This document shows positions 45,901-53,389 of a stretch of 64,000 nt of DNA, in pieces. This DNA is from Cladocopium goreaui (Eukaryota; Sar; Dinophyceae; Suessiales; Symbiodiniaceae), in the NCBI GenBank assembly GCA_947184155.2, contig CAMXCT020003735.1, positions 456,474 through 520,473 on the forward strand, read 5' to 3'. Position 1 is the first letter of the stretch. Each line of letters starts with the position of its first letter. Position numbers and translations under genes: made by a program. The notes beneath the pieces were generated by a model. That model was not told the origin of the DNA. It worked only from the letters and a program-made list of their open reading frames with translations, and ran no database searches.

Positions 45901-46011
45901 ATAGAAATCCCAACTTCGATAGATTTTCCCAGAAAAACCCCGCCGTTTCGCCTCCCGGGCATGGCGCTGGGCGCGCAGCAGCGCCACTTCGGCCAGTGAC
46001 TCGGCGGCCAC
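33948..46011 (-). CDS. Multi-exon gene for a helical, Ala/Pro-rich, KSKEE-repeat protein (predicted)
   Basis: Proposed exons: 46011-45952, 43959-43885, 43389-43335, 43027-42987, 42426-42382, 41780-41730, 41449-41387, 40946-40861 (or from 40978), 40046-39987, then a poorly resolved Ala/Pro-rich part, then 35440-35403, 35041-34651, 34479-34393 and terminal 34130-33948 with a TGA. Junctions keep frame from the first through 39,987 and from 35,440 to the stop. The first block is strongly alpha-helical (VAAESLAEVALLRAQRHARE, EKLAKSREEASEAAGQAALE, VAAAVYKKAKLRDLQ, AWEKQATLLLKTSRQYE, ISRRQEYAARQEMKPGAPSD). The second is Ala/Pro-rich, the third highly charged. No enzyme motif was seen; a structural or scaffold role is only a guess. 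More exons may lie upstream, beyond the retrotransposon. Confidence 0.55.
34651..35041 (-). CDS. KSKEE-repeat exon (likely single alpha-helix segment)
   Basis: 391 nt: one base plus 130 codons, acceptor aattgag and donor GTAGGT. After SAVEVEGSKLESKEEG it consists almost wholly of Lys, Glu and Ser, including several exact KSKEE units encoded by a 15-bp tandem repeat (about 34,780-34,870). It then ends TEAKAVEIGK. Alternating Lys/Glu blocks are typical of single alpha-helices. The first base completes a codon left by exon 35440-35403 and the end phase fits exon 34479-34393, which begins IPVIQICVQAASAAVP. This is the longest exon found outside the intronless genes. Confidence 0.65.
36149..36177 (-). 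CDS. Weak candidate micro-exon, Ala/Pro-rich
   Basis: 29 nt reading PASVPAAFP between acceptor gcaaag and donor GTGGCG. Its end phase fits the next exon (35,440). It lies in a GC patch (about 36,110-36,195). Included because the composition matches the other Ala/Pro exons; length and support are poor. Confidence 0.25.
37543..37599 (-). CDS. Candidate Ala/Pro-rich exon A
   Basis: After ggcaag the minus strand reads GIAQAPVAAAAPPPALEQP. This is similar to the candidate at 39,200-39,142 (VAQAPMAAFAPPPATALES), so the two may be duplicated exons. The 3' border is not clear and the phase was not tied to neighbours. Confidence 0.35.
38912..39040. mobile_element. Fold-back element, GCTAGC-core subfamily
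   Basis: Ends 'gtaccgtccggtacttcaac' and 'gattaccagagggta'. The core has 'catggctagctgctagctcg' facing 'cgagctagccatg'. Confidence 0.6.
39142..39200 (-). CDS. Candidate Ala/Pro-rich exon B
   Basis: After gccaccag the frame reads VAQAPMAAFAPPPATALES with possible donor GTCAAC. It resembles candidate exon A at 37,599-37,543. A third GC-rich patch at 40,782-40,740 reads GVAAPAPAPWWPW in the same style but would not fit the phase of the flanking exons. Confidence 0.35.
39361..39570. repeat. (ATTAC)n pentanucleotide microsatellite
   Basis: About 40 copies of attac with a few atacatac interruptions, followed by (GA)n at 39,572-39,590. Confidence 0.95.
39751..39890. mobile_element. Partial TACCCTCTGGTA fold-back element
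   Basis: Left end 'ataccctctggtaatg' and the internal word 'aaaaatgatgattttcc' are present, but no right terminus was found. Confidence 0.4.
39987..40046 (-). CDS. Exon of the helical/KSKEE gene
   Basis: 60 nt: one base, 19 codons (FREAPVLSKSLEPTPQAEM), two bases. Acceptor catcag, donor GTGACG. Its phase joins exactly to the preceding exon that ends at 40,861. Confidence 0.5.
40861..40978 (-). CDS. Helical exon (EKKLKQALKKLEAPE)
   Basis: From acceptor cttcag the stretch is open for 118 nt and reads PDTPDFAQSQLLREKKLKQA, then LKKLEAPETSALLQAV. An internal acceptor gcccag at 40,947 gives the phase-0 start expected after exon 41449-41387. The donor is GTGACC. If the donor is not used, the frame would end at the overlapping TGA. 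Confidence 0.5.
41387..43959 (-). CDS. Cluster of six helical micro-exons
   Basis: Exons 43959-43885 (25 codons, donor GTGGTG), 43389-43335 (DVILDARKDAAEAVKIRA plus one base, GC donor), 43027-42987 (two bases then WEDAARAHAAQKA, donor GTAGTG), 42426-42382 (VAAAVYKKAKLRDLQ, donor GTGGCT), 41780-41730 (AWEKQATLLLKTSRQYE, GA donor) and 41449-41387 (ISRRQEYAARQEMKPGAPSD, donor GTGAGG) join in frame with no stop. The product is an Ala/Glu/Lys-rich helix, likely coiled coil. All three donor types (GT, GC, GA) occur. Introns here are only 280-900 bp, apart from the one right of 43,959. Confidence 0.55.
41839..42000. repeat. 11-bp tandem repeat (atatatcattc)
   Basis: About 14 imperfect copies; no coding meaning. 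Confidence 0.8.
43709..43824. mobile_element. Fold-back MITE-like element, TACCCTCTGGTA family
   Basis: Ends 'taccctctggtaaacg' and 'cattaccagagggta'. Lies in the intron between the exons at 43,885 and 43,389. Confidence 0.7.
43960..45748. other. AT-rich intron
   Basis: No exon seen. 43,980-44,760 is rich in degenerate caattgataatg words. 44,870-44,940 holds two copies of a TATG-rich block. 45,245-45,305 is a TTTA/TATT tract. A degraded copy of the GCTAGC-core fold-back subfamily spans about 45,373-45,497. Confidence 0.5.
45749..45903. repeat. 11-bp tandem repeat (attccatacat)
   Basis: About 13 copies with two shortened units. It creates open frames with an 11-residue repeat on the minus strand (MEYVWNMYGIC), an artefact. 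Confidence 0.9.
45952..46011 (-). CDS. Most upstream well-supported helical exon
   Basis: 20 codons reading VAAESLAEVALLRAQRHARE after acceptor atcgaag, followed by a GC donor (GAG then GCGAAA). It begins with the same acceptor and first residues as exon 42426-42382 (VAAAVYKKAKL), suggesting exon duplication. It lies only 139 bp downstream (in minus-strand sense) of the retrotransposon's flanking duplication. Confidence 0.5.
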
Positions 46012-46150
46012 CTTCGATGGGTACATGGCCATCAAATAGCCATCAAATATGGGAACATATTCCATTGATATATTACATAGATTACTGGTGTACATTCCAG
46101 TAATTACATATATTTTATATTACATATTGGAATATCATAGTCATATATGG

Positions 46151-46167
46151 CAGTGTGTCAAAACCTT
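46151..46167. repeat. Target-site duplication, 3' side of the retrotransposon
   Basis: cagtgtgtcaaaacctt, identical over 17 bp to 56,847-56,863. The same 17 bp occur uninterrupted at 22,548-22,564. Confidence 0.85.
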
Positions 46168-46231
46168 TTCCTTTTCCCTCCTGCCGAGAGTCCGAACTCT
46201 GGTGAGACAAAATTCGACGGCAGCGAGGAGA

Positions 46232-49200
46232 TCAGGAAGCCCCTGGTCGAAACGGTTCATACTGCACTAATGCAGTATGCACTTTTTGCACTGCCCTCGT
46301 GCCACGTAGCAGAAAGAGGGAGTGCACCCGATCCATTGTATTGGGAGAAGCTTTAACCAACAGACATCTCTGCCAGCACTTGAAGACCGGCCCCCAAGGC
46401 AAACGAGATTGTATGTTGCACGGGAGTTTCATCGCTTTCGCAAAACTCTTCAGCATCGCGTTAAACCATCCAGCCGCACGAATGAAGTTGTATTCCTTCG
46501 CAGTACCAAGTGATGTAAGCGTCTCAAACTTTTTAGTTTTGCGGTTATAATGAAATCCCAAGTGTCCAGTGCTCCATTGGAAGTGGGCGTACAGCTGGTA
46601 ACTGGACAACCACATCGGAATGGATTGTTCGTCTCCTGTAAACTCCAAAAGCCACTGATGAATCAGCGGAAAACCCTCCCCAAGCTGGTGACCCTCAGGT
46701 TCCACAACTGTCGATGGCAGAGGAAGAAAACTGATCACATCTGAGATGGTTGGAGCTGAAGGTCCAACGTTTTCCCAGGCCTCTGTCTCACGTGCTTTCA
46801 TCTCTTCTTTTTCCTTAACAACCTTCTTTCCGATTGCTACGAACAGTTTATGCATCGCTTGGCATGCTGCATAGCGGGTTTCAAGAAGGTTTGCGAGACT
46901 TCTATGGGCCTGGCAAACTCCGGCTGGCAGTAAGGCAATGGCTTTGGACGCCATGGTGTCCGCAGCTGTATTTCCTCTAATGGCCCATGAATCTACCAAG
47001 TGGGAAAACTGTGTGTCCCCAAGGTGGGATGTGATTTTGAGAACTTTTTGGAAAAGGTTAGTCTTACAGCAAACTCGGATAGCTGCTTGGAGTTGTGCCC
47101 ACAGGTCATGGTCTTTCTGCTTTGGTGTTGGTGCATCCATTTTCATGCCTGCATACTGGTTGATTCGGTCGAAAACCAATTGGCAATCAGTCCAAATATA
47201 GAAAGGTCTTTGGAATTTGATGGCTGCTCGGCAGGCTGCAATGGCAGCTGTGAGTTCTGCACGCAAAACTGTCTGTAGCATTCCAGGGACCCCTCCTGCT
47301 GCTAGGGGGAGAAACTCTACATCTTGGAAAGTGGCCAAACAAACCGACCATGAAACCAAACGCAGGCTTTTATGTTGAGGGAAGATTCCACTACCATCTG
47401 TGAACATGTGCATCACTTCTGGCAACTGTGAAGGTTGTTCAAACTCCCTTGTTGTGTCAGGTATCGTCTGCAGCATGGCTCTGTAGTGTTTGTCCTCTGC
47501 TGATTCAACAAACCATCCATGGAGGTAGGTGCATTGCGGCTGTTGCATGATGTAGGCCTTGTGGCTAGGTTGCATCAAGCTCCTCTCATGTGCAAAGTGA
47601 GGACATTCCCAGGTACGGTGGAAAACACTGTCTTGCTCATTACACCATGGACATTGCTTGGAAACAAATTTGCCACTGGAAAATTGTTTATCTCTGGTGT
47701 AAAAGGAGCCGTTCATCGCTACTCTCAACAGGGCAATTTCAGTGATGGAAAAGGTATGGAACGTGTGTGTGCTGCAAGCAACATCAATGTCTCCTAGTCC
47801 ACCAAACTCAGCCCTGGAAGACATTGAATGTCCTACCATGGCTCCCCACGCATGGTCAAATCTCAGCTGCAAGAGTTGGATCGGGCAATCCATCAGGTTA
47901 AACTTGAACCCTTGATGGTCTTGGATGAATCCATCCTGTTCCCATCGCCAATGGATGGCGTGCAATCGGGATAAGAGGACTCCAGAAGGTCCAGGGGCAT
48001 GTCTGACCGGAGGATCATTGCTCAAGTGATCCAGGACTGCAAACGCAACTTCAACTCGGCAGTACTGTCGAAACTGCATGACTGTGGTATGGATGGCATA
48101 GTACCATGGGTCATGTCTGGGCTCATTGAATAATCCAAACTGGATAATTGATGAGGAACCATGTTTTTCCCATCGCAATGCGTTCATAGCTGCGGCCCTC
48201 ATTGTGGTGAAGTGATCAATCCCCACGTCGACTGCAGCAATTCCATGGAGGCATCTTGGCCATGCTACTGTGTACAGTAAACGGAGCTTTTGGTATGTGG
48301 GGGCTTTGCTTCTGCTGATCCATCCCCACAATGGCTTGGTGTTTGTGATTCTGGCTCTCAGGGAGTAGTTCGACCTTCGCTTGCTGTAATTAAGGTGCCC
48401 TCCCAAATCTTTGGCTTGCAGTAGCACAGTATGGCCATCGACCTTGAGGTGTTTCCTACTTTGGGAAGTGGTGGCCCAACAGTGTGTCTTTGGTTTGTCC
48501 AGGCGTATGTCCAAGGCATTGGCAAAGGAGTCCATCGCTTGAAACGCTTCACATGTCGCTTGAGCACTTGATGATTGAGCTTCCCAATTGTCAACATAGC
48601 TGACCACTGCAATGGGACTCACCTTATTGGTAACTATTGCATGCATGGCAAAGTTAACAAGGACCATTGAGAGGACGCTAAGCGGGTCCCCCTCAGGGAA
48701 TCCTGTGGTGCTCCAAGTGGCTGGTGAGCAACTGCCTTGGACTACAAATCTTCGCTGGATTTGTGCAACGTTCCTCATCCATGATTTGGTGAAGAACTCG
48801 GGGAGGCCAAGGTGCCTGGCACAGCAGTAAACTACATAGCGGGGCAATGTGTTGAAGCATTTGCACACATCAGTGACTGTGCCTGACCATTCATATTCGA
48901 AGTAGTGAGCATGCTCGATTTGTTCAGCCAAGCTTCGCCACACTTGTGTTGTGGACATGTTGGGCATGTTTCCCATGAGTCCTTCTGGTGCATACTGCTT
49001 GATCCATCTGAGTATCTGTTTTGTTCGTATGCTACTGTATGTACGGTAGATCATACTGAGAACTGTGATTGGTCGGTATTCGGATGGTGATTTGGCAGCG
49101 CTATGTTTTTCGATTGCGGCTATCAGTCCCACCATGGTTGAGCGGGGCCATGGCGTACTGGTCTGCTCAAGGTGGTTGATGCAATCAACAAGTTTCTGGG

Positions 49201-51280
49201 TGAGTGCCTTTGGCATGTGCAGCAAATCTCTCTTATGGATTCCATCTGGTCCAACTGCACTACGATCTGGCTTGGATTTGATGGCACGTCTCCACTGATC
49301 TACTGCGATCGGCTGCATGTCAAAAGGCTCTGAGGGGGTGGGTACCTCATTTTGGATTTGTTGGAGAATCGGGTACCACTGTTCAACTGGTGTGTTTTCA
49401 TGTTTGTTCCACATAGGCTCCCACAGGTCTTGGAATGCCTTGAACACGTCAGGAAGGTCTCCCAACAGCTTGGGTTGTCGAAGGTGATCGCCAGGTTCAA
49501 TGTTCTGTGGTGCCTCGAGTGTGATCTGGCCTTGTTCGTGGTGTGCAATGGCAAGTGGTCCCCTGTCTGAGGTGACAGGTTGGTGAAGGTCCAGCTCTGG
49601 GGGCTGATATTGCACAATAAGACCATCTGCGCTTACATCACTCACAATGGCATTGGTGTTGATGACCACTGTGCTCACTGGCAATGATCTTGGTTTGGCA
49701 ACATCTCGATAGATGGCGTTCGAGTCATTGCTCCTATTTTCCTTGGCTTTTTGGCATCTTGCCTGGATAAGTGCTTTCTCAAGTTGTTGGAACTCCTGGC
49801 GGAAGTCATGGAAAATGGCATCAACAATGTCAACTTCTGGGAGTCGGCGCGGCAAGTGCAAGGGTGCTTCATGACTTATGTTGACTCGATTTTTCCAAGC
49901 TTGGGCAAAACCACCTGGGAACCCTGATGCATTTTTGATTGCATTCCACAACTCCAAGCGGTCATTGGAGATGTGTGGCTCTGTAGACCTAGAGTGCATT
50001 AAAGCCACCAGGCTTTGGAGTCTACGAAGTTGCCTAACCCACTTGGTATGGGTGAAGTGTTCGCCCATGTATGTGATCTGAACTTCTCCTTTTCGGGAGC
50101 GCTTGCATGGGGTCACAGCTTGTCTACAAGTGGTCGCTTCGGTGGTCTGGCATCTCCCCCGTTGTTGGGCAAGCAATCCAGGTTTTCCTTGGTGACGCAG
50201 GTTGGTATCAACGGTGTCTTCAAGGGCCTTGAAAATGCATGTGATCTGCGGTTGGGTCCCATCATGGATTAGTGCATCCTCATCAAGGTGATCTAGTGCG
50301 ACTTCGTCCCAAGGGATTGGCATGGGTTTTCGCCAAATGGGGATAGGTGTCGCAGCTCCAAACGCAAGGAATTCACCAACAACTGTGGCATGGTCAGGAA
50401 AAACGGTAGAGTCCACTGTGACATCTACCAGTCTAGGGATGAGCTCAGGTGACAACCACATGTGGTCTTTGCGGGTTTTCTGATGACAAGTGGGTTTTAT
50501 CTGGTATCCCCATTGTTGGGCAGCAATGTCTTGGATCTCCACGAACCCATGATTTCTCCATATGGTGAATTGCTCCAATGCATCCTGGTCATCCTGGTTG
50601 AAATCCCCACAAATTATACGAAACCCTTTGCTTTGGAAAACGATCTTTTCTGTAAGATTTTCAAGGATTTGGTCAGTGGCTTCTCTGGTTGCTCTGGTGT
50701 GGTATTGTTTGGCAAATCCATAGGCAACCCCAATTTTTATCCACTGCTGTTGTATTCTAACAGCGCATGCTTGAAGCCTGGCTGACTCCCAAGTCTCAGT
50801 ACTCCAGTCATTCGGGAGCGCTCGTGTCGGGCAGTTGGTTAAAAACCCTACACCTGACGCCTTACCTCCTATGCAACCTGGTGCTGATGTCAAAGGCGGC
50901 GCTGGTGCACCTGGCAGGTACTTCCATTGCTGCGACTGAAACTTGAGCTCTTGACGGAATCTTTGGACACCTTCGGATGTGAGGTGGCTTTCGCTGATGC
51001 CCCAAACTGTGGGAACTGTTTCATCGGACACGTCCTGGAACAAATGTGCTTTGTGCAAGGCACCACATGGGTTGGCAATGCCTATCTTAGGATTTGGTCC
51101 TGGATGTGTAGCTTCTCCAATGCGTGCAACCATCAAAAAGATGAATCTAAACAAAAGTGCCGACATGGTGGAAAACCTGCTGCCTCTACACTGTCTCAGG
51201 GGACTTCGCCTCGGATTGGTGCATGGCCTAGCAACTGGTTTAGGCTGTACATTGGCGGCTTTCGATCGGATGACCGGCAA
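46232..51280 (-). CDS. Retrotransposon Pol: APE-type endonuclease, reverse transcriptase, zinc motif, RNase H
   Basis: Open for 1,682 codons from 51280; the first ATG is at 51166 (MSALLFRF). The frame is open upstream to the stop of ORF B, in the same frame. Endonuclease about residues 60-310 (GISESHLT, GDFNQ at 225-229, KDHMWL, FPDHATVVGEF). Reverse transcriptase about 660-970 (AVGPDGIHKRDLL, PSEYRPITVLSMIYRTYSS, TDVCKCFN with Asp804, GFPEGDPLSVLSM, SYVDNW at 894-899). CCHC-like motif CPWCNEQDSVFHRTWEC at 1210-1226. RNase H about 1290-1450 with Asp1295 (FTDGSG), Glu1342 (RAELTA), Asp1365 (WTDCQ) and Asp1441. The C-terminal 230 residues are unassigned. The RT signature is YVDN, not the usual YxDD. 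Long + strand frames here are antisense shadows. Confidence 0.9.
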   Translation of the reverse strand: MPVIRSKAANVQPKPVARPCTNPRRSPLRQCRGSRFSTMSALLFRFIFLMVARIGEATHPGPNPKIGIANPCGALHKAHLFQDVSDETVPTVWGISESHLTSEGVQRFRQELKFQSQQWKYLPGAPAPPLTSAPGCIGGKASGVGFLTNCPTRALPNDWSTETWESARLQACAVRIQQQWIKIGVAYGFAKQYHTRATREATDQILENLTEKIVFQSKGFRIICGDFNQDDQDALEQFTIWRNHGFVEIQDIAAQQWGYQIKPTCHQKTRKDHMWLSPELIPRLVDVTVDSTVFPDHATVVGEFLAFGAATPIPIWRKPMPIPWDEVALDHLDEDALIHDGTQPQITCIFKALEDTVDTNLRHQGKPGLLAQQRGRCQTTEATTCRQAVTPCKRSRKGEVQITYMGEHFTHTKWVRQLRRLQSLVALMHSRSTEPHISNDRLELWNAIKNASGFPGGFAQAWKNRVNISHEAPLHLPRRLPEVDIVDAIFHDFRQEFQQLEKALIQARCQKAKENRSNDSNAIYRDVAKPRSLPVSTVVINTNAIVSDVSADGLIVQYQPPELDLHQPVTSDRGPLAIAHHEQGQITLEAPQNIEPGDHLRQPKLLGDLPDVFKAFQDLWEPMWNKHENTPVEQWYPILQQIQNEVPTPSEPFDMQPIAVDQWRRAIKSKPDRSAVGPDGIHKRDLLHMPKALTQKLVDCINHLEQTSTPWPRSTMVGLIAAIEKHSAAKSPSEYRPITVLSMIYRTYSSIRTKQILRWIKQYAPEGLMGNMPNMSTTQVWRSLAEQIEHAHYFEYEWSGTVTDVCKCFNTLPRYVVYCCARHLGLPEFFTKSWMRNVAQIQRRFVVQGSCSPATWSTTGFPEGDPLSVLSMVLVNFAMHAIVTNKVSPIAVVSYVDNWEAQSSSAQATCEAFQAMDSFANALDIRLDKPKTHCWATTSQSRKHLKVDGHTVLLQAKDLGGHLNYSKRRSNYSLRARITNTKPLWGWISRSKAPTYQKLRLLYTVAWPRCLHGIAAVDVGIDHFTTMRAAAMNALRWEKHGSSSIIQFGLFNEPRHDPWYYAIHTTVMQFRQYCRVEVAFAVLDHLSNDPPVRHAPGPSGVLLSRLHAIHWRWEQDGFIQDHQGFKFNLMDCPIQLLQLRFDHAWGAMVGHSMSSRAEFGGLGDIDVACSTHTFHTFSITEIALLRVAMNGSFYTRDKQFSSGKFVSKQCPWCNEQDSVFHRTWECPHFAHERSLMQPSHKAYIMQQPQCTYLHGWFVESAEDKHYRAMLQTIPDTTREFEQPSQLPEVMHMFTDGSGIFPQHKSLRLVSWSVCLATFQDVEFLPLAAGGVPGMLQTVLRAELTAAIAACRAAIKFQRPFYIWTDCQLVFDRINQYAGMKMDAPTPKQKDHDLWAQLQAAIRVCCKTNLFQKVLKITSHLGDTQFSHLVDSWAIRGNTAADTMASKAIALLPAGVCQAHRSLANLLETRYAACQAMHKLFVAIGKKVVKEKEEMKARETEAWENVGPSAPTISDVISFLPLPSTVVEPEGHQLGEGFPLIHQWLLEFTGDEQSIPMWLSSYQLYAHFQWSTGHLGFHYNRKTKKFETLTSLGTAKEYNFIRAAGWFNAMLKSFAKAMKLPCNIQSRLPWGPVFKCWQRCLLVKASPNTMDRVHSLFLLRGTRAVQKVHTALVQYEPFRPGAS

Positions 51281-51328
51281 ACAACTATGAGGCTTTGGCT
51301 CCTTTCCCCTAGGAACCAGCCTTATTTG

Positions 51329-53389
51329 TCACTCAGTGCGGCTGCGCTTGGCGAGCAACTGCTCGATCTGATGCAACTGATTGTCGAGCTTCTCATCAAG
51401 GTGGGCATGGAAAGCTCGTCCTTGTTGATCCACGTTCTTTTGGACCTGGGCAATCTGGGAGGCAAGTTCCTGGACATGCTTTCCCTGCTGCAATTGGTTA
51501 GCCTGCACTGTTTGTTCCAGCTTGGCAAGGCGGTCCTCAACTACTTGGATTCTGGTCTCGTCTCCGTTCATGTCTTGGTCAGCATCGAGTTTGGGGTAGT
51601 TGATGTGCTTAGACCAGGCTGGCTGAAGCTTCTGCTGGACCTTGGCTGCAATGGCTTCAATGTCATCGTTGCGTTTGACAGCGGTTTGCTGAGTACTGGT
51701 TCTGGGTCCCTTGGTCGGGGTGGTATAGTTTCCCCATGGATCATTGGCTTCCCATGGGTCGGCATTCTCCTGGCTTTGGCTATCCGCAGCTTTCAGTGCT
51801 GCCATTGTTTTGGCCGAAGCTTGGATGCTTCCTTGTGGCAATGCATTTCTGGCCACTTTTTTGGGCACTTCTGTGATGAGGACATCTGCATGATCCAGCT
51901 GGTATACCTCATAAGGTGGTTTGCAGATTGCTTGGCATTCCCACACCACGCCTTTACCATCAGGTGTTCTGTTACGCGGCTGGCATGGCCTGGCCTGCCA
52001 TGACCACGATTGGAACAGCTTGGTGAGTGCCGTACGATTGGATCCGTGTGGCATAGGGCCCACATGGAATGTCATGACTTGGTCTGATGTGAGGAATGGT
52101 ACCTGAGGCTTATGTGTCTCATGGACTGCCTGTGCATCTTGGACCCGGGTTCGGAGCCCAAATCGGTTGCCAGATCTGACAATGCATGTCCACTGCTTAG
52201 TGGCCTGGGATGCAATCATGACATTCTGCTTGTCTTGTTTGTTGATCCAAATGACTCTATAGTCAGTGGATGGAGATCTTCCATCGTGGCTTCTCGGCTC
52301 CAGGTAGCACCCTGAATCTCCTGAGGTTTTGAGTGCTTCGGTGATGTCGGCTGCCTCCAATCTAAAGCAAGCCATGAAAATGGTGGCGTCACTCGGTTTT
52401 GTGCGTTCCAGCTTTTCATTCAGGAATTGTCTATCCCAAACATCCATGATCGGTGACATGTCCCCATTTGGTTGCAAAAGCTGAACATTGGAAATTAAGT
52501 GCTTCACAGGCCTGGCAACGATGCTTTCCCATTTGACATCACATTCATCTCGATACACTGCAACTCTTACGACTGCTGTCATGACCTCGTCCACCTTAGT
52601 TGCATGGGCTGGGACTGTGCGACTGACAATGCTGGCTCCAATCTGTACAAGTTTGGCTGACATCAAAATGGGCTCACTTGTCTTCTCATACCTGGCAGGA
52701 AAACGGACTTCTTCCCCCACCCCGTGGAGCAATGGGTCCTGGTGGTCAATCACCAATAAGGCAAGGCCATTCTGGGAGACCGGTTTTTGAAACCTTAGAT
52801 ATGGCACTGCTTGCATGGCTTTGACGACTACGATGCCTCGTGCTTCAGGACCTATGCTATTGATTGGCCGCTGTTGGATGGTCTTGCCATCAGCATCTTG
52901 GAAGATTCCGTCAGGAATGCTTATATCCTCAGCGTCAATGTGGATTGGTTTCTGTGCGTGCGGGGCATGCTTTTTCTTGTCTTTCTTGGATCCAAACTTC
53001 TGCTGGGAGTTGGTTCGGTTACGAATGACTTCCTGCAGTTCACTTGGCAAGACAAGTTGCAACTTCGGGCTGCATTGGTTGGAAAGCTGTTTGATCTCTT
53101 TCCACGGCTGTGTGCCTCGGAGAGCTCTCATGACTGCGGAACGGCCCAGTTTGTCAAGGACTATCTGAGCTCTTTCTTGGACAGCATCATGTGCAACCCC
53201 ATGTTCATGCAATAGTTGGCAAAGGCTTTGGGTGATATCTCCACCTGCTACCCCTCCAAATGCAATCTGGGCCGGGATTGAAACTGCTTTGGCCTTGCCT
53301 GTGACATGTAGGTGATGTTCAAACAATCCTCTCCATGCTGCAGCAGTTTCAGGGGTCTGGCTTGGCACGATCATGGGTGTGTGTGGCAT
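51329..53389 (-). CDS. Retrotransposon ORF1/Gag-like protein with C-terminal coiled coil
   Basis: First ATG at 53389 (MPHTPMIVPSQTPE); the frame opens slightly earlier, inside the end of ORF A, in the +1 frame relative to it. About 686 residues to the TGA at 51331-51329. It has a basic patch (SKKDKKKHAPHAQK, about residue 145), a globular middle, an RRM-like stretch (TFHVGPMPHGSNRTALTKLF onward) and a long C-terminal coiled coil (IQVVEDRLAKLEQTVQANQL, then HLDEKLDNQLHQIEQLLAKR). LINE ORF1 proteins use coiled coils and RNA-binding folds to package element RNA, so an ORF1 role is inferred from position and architecture. No CCHC knuckle seen. Confidence 0.7.
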   Translation of the reverse strand: MPHTPMIVPSQTPETAAAWRGLFEHHLHVTGKAKAVSIPAQIAFGGVAGGDITQSLCQLLHEHGVAHDAVQERAQIVLDKLGRSAVMRALRGTQPWKEIKQLSNQCSPKLQLVLPSELQEVIRNRTNSQQKFGSKKDKKKHAPHAQKPIHIDAEDISIPDGIFQDADGKTIQQRPINSIGPEARGIVVVKAMQAVPYLRFQKPVSQNGLALLVIDHQDPLLHGVGEEVRFPARYEKTSEPILMSAKLVQIGASIVSRTVPAHATKVDEVMTAVVRVAVYRDECDVKWESIVARPVKHLISNVQLLQPNGDMSPIMDVWDRQFLNEKLERTKPSDATIFMACFRLEAADITEALKTSGDSGCYLEPRSHDGRSPSTDYRVIWINKQDKQNVMIASQATKQWTCIVRSGNRFGLRTRVQDAQAVHETHKPQVPFLTSDQVMTFHVGPMPHGSNRTALTKLFQSWSWQARPCQPRNRTPDGKGVVWECQAICKPPYEVYQLDHADVLITEVPKKVARNALPQGSIQASAKTMAALKAADSQSQENADPWEANDPWGNYTTPTKGPRTSTQQTAVKRNDDIEAIAAKVQQKLQPAWSKHINYPKLDADQDMNGDETRIQVVEDRLAKLEQTVQANQLQQGKHVQELASQIAQVQKNVDQQGRAFHAHLDEKLDNQLHQIEQLLAKRSRTE

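Noticed and set aside
45692..46095. Minus-strand frames with an 11-residue MEYVWNMYGIC-type repeat continuous with the helical exon
   Set aside because: The repeat part is an 11-bp satellite; only the segment 46,011-45,952 before the GC donor looks like exon.
50927..52003. 358-codon + strand frame and other + strand frames across the retrotransposon
   Set aside because: Antisense to the domain-supported ORF B and ORF C; no recognisable motifs.
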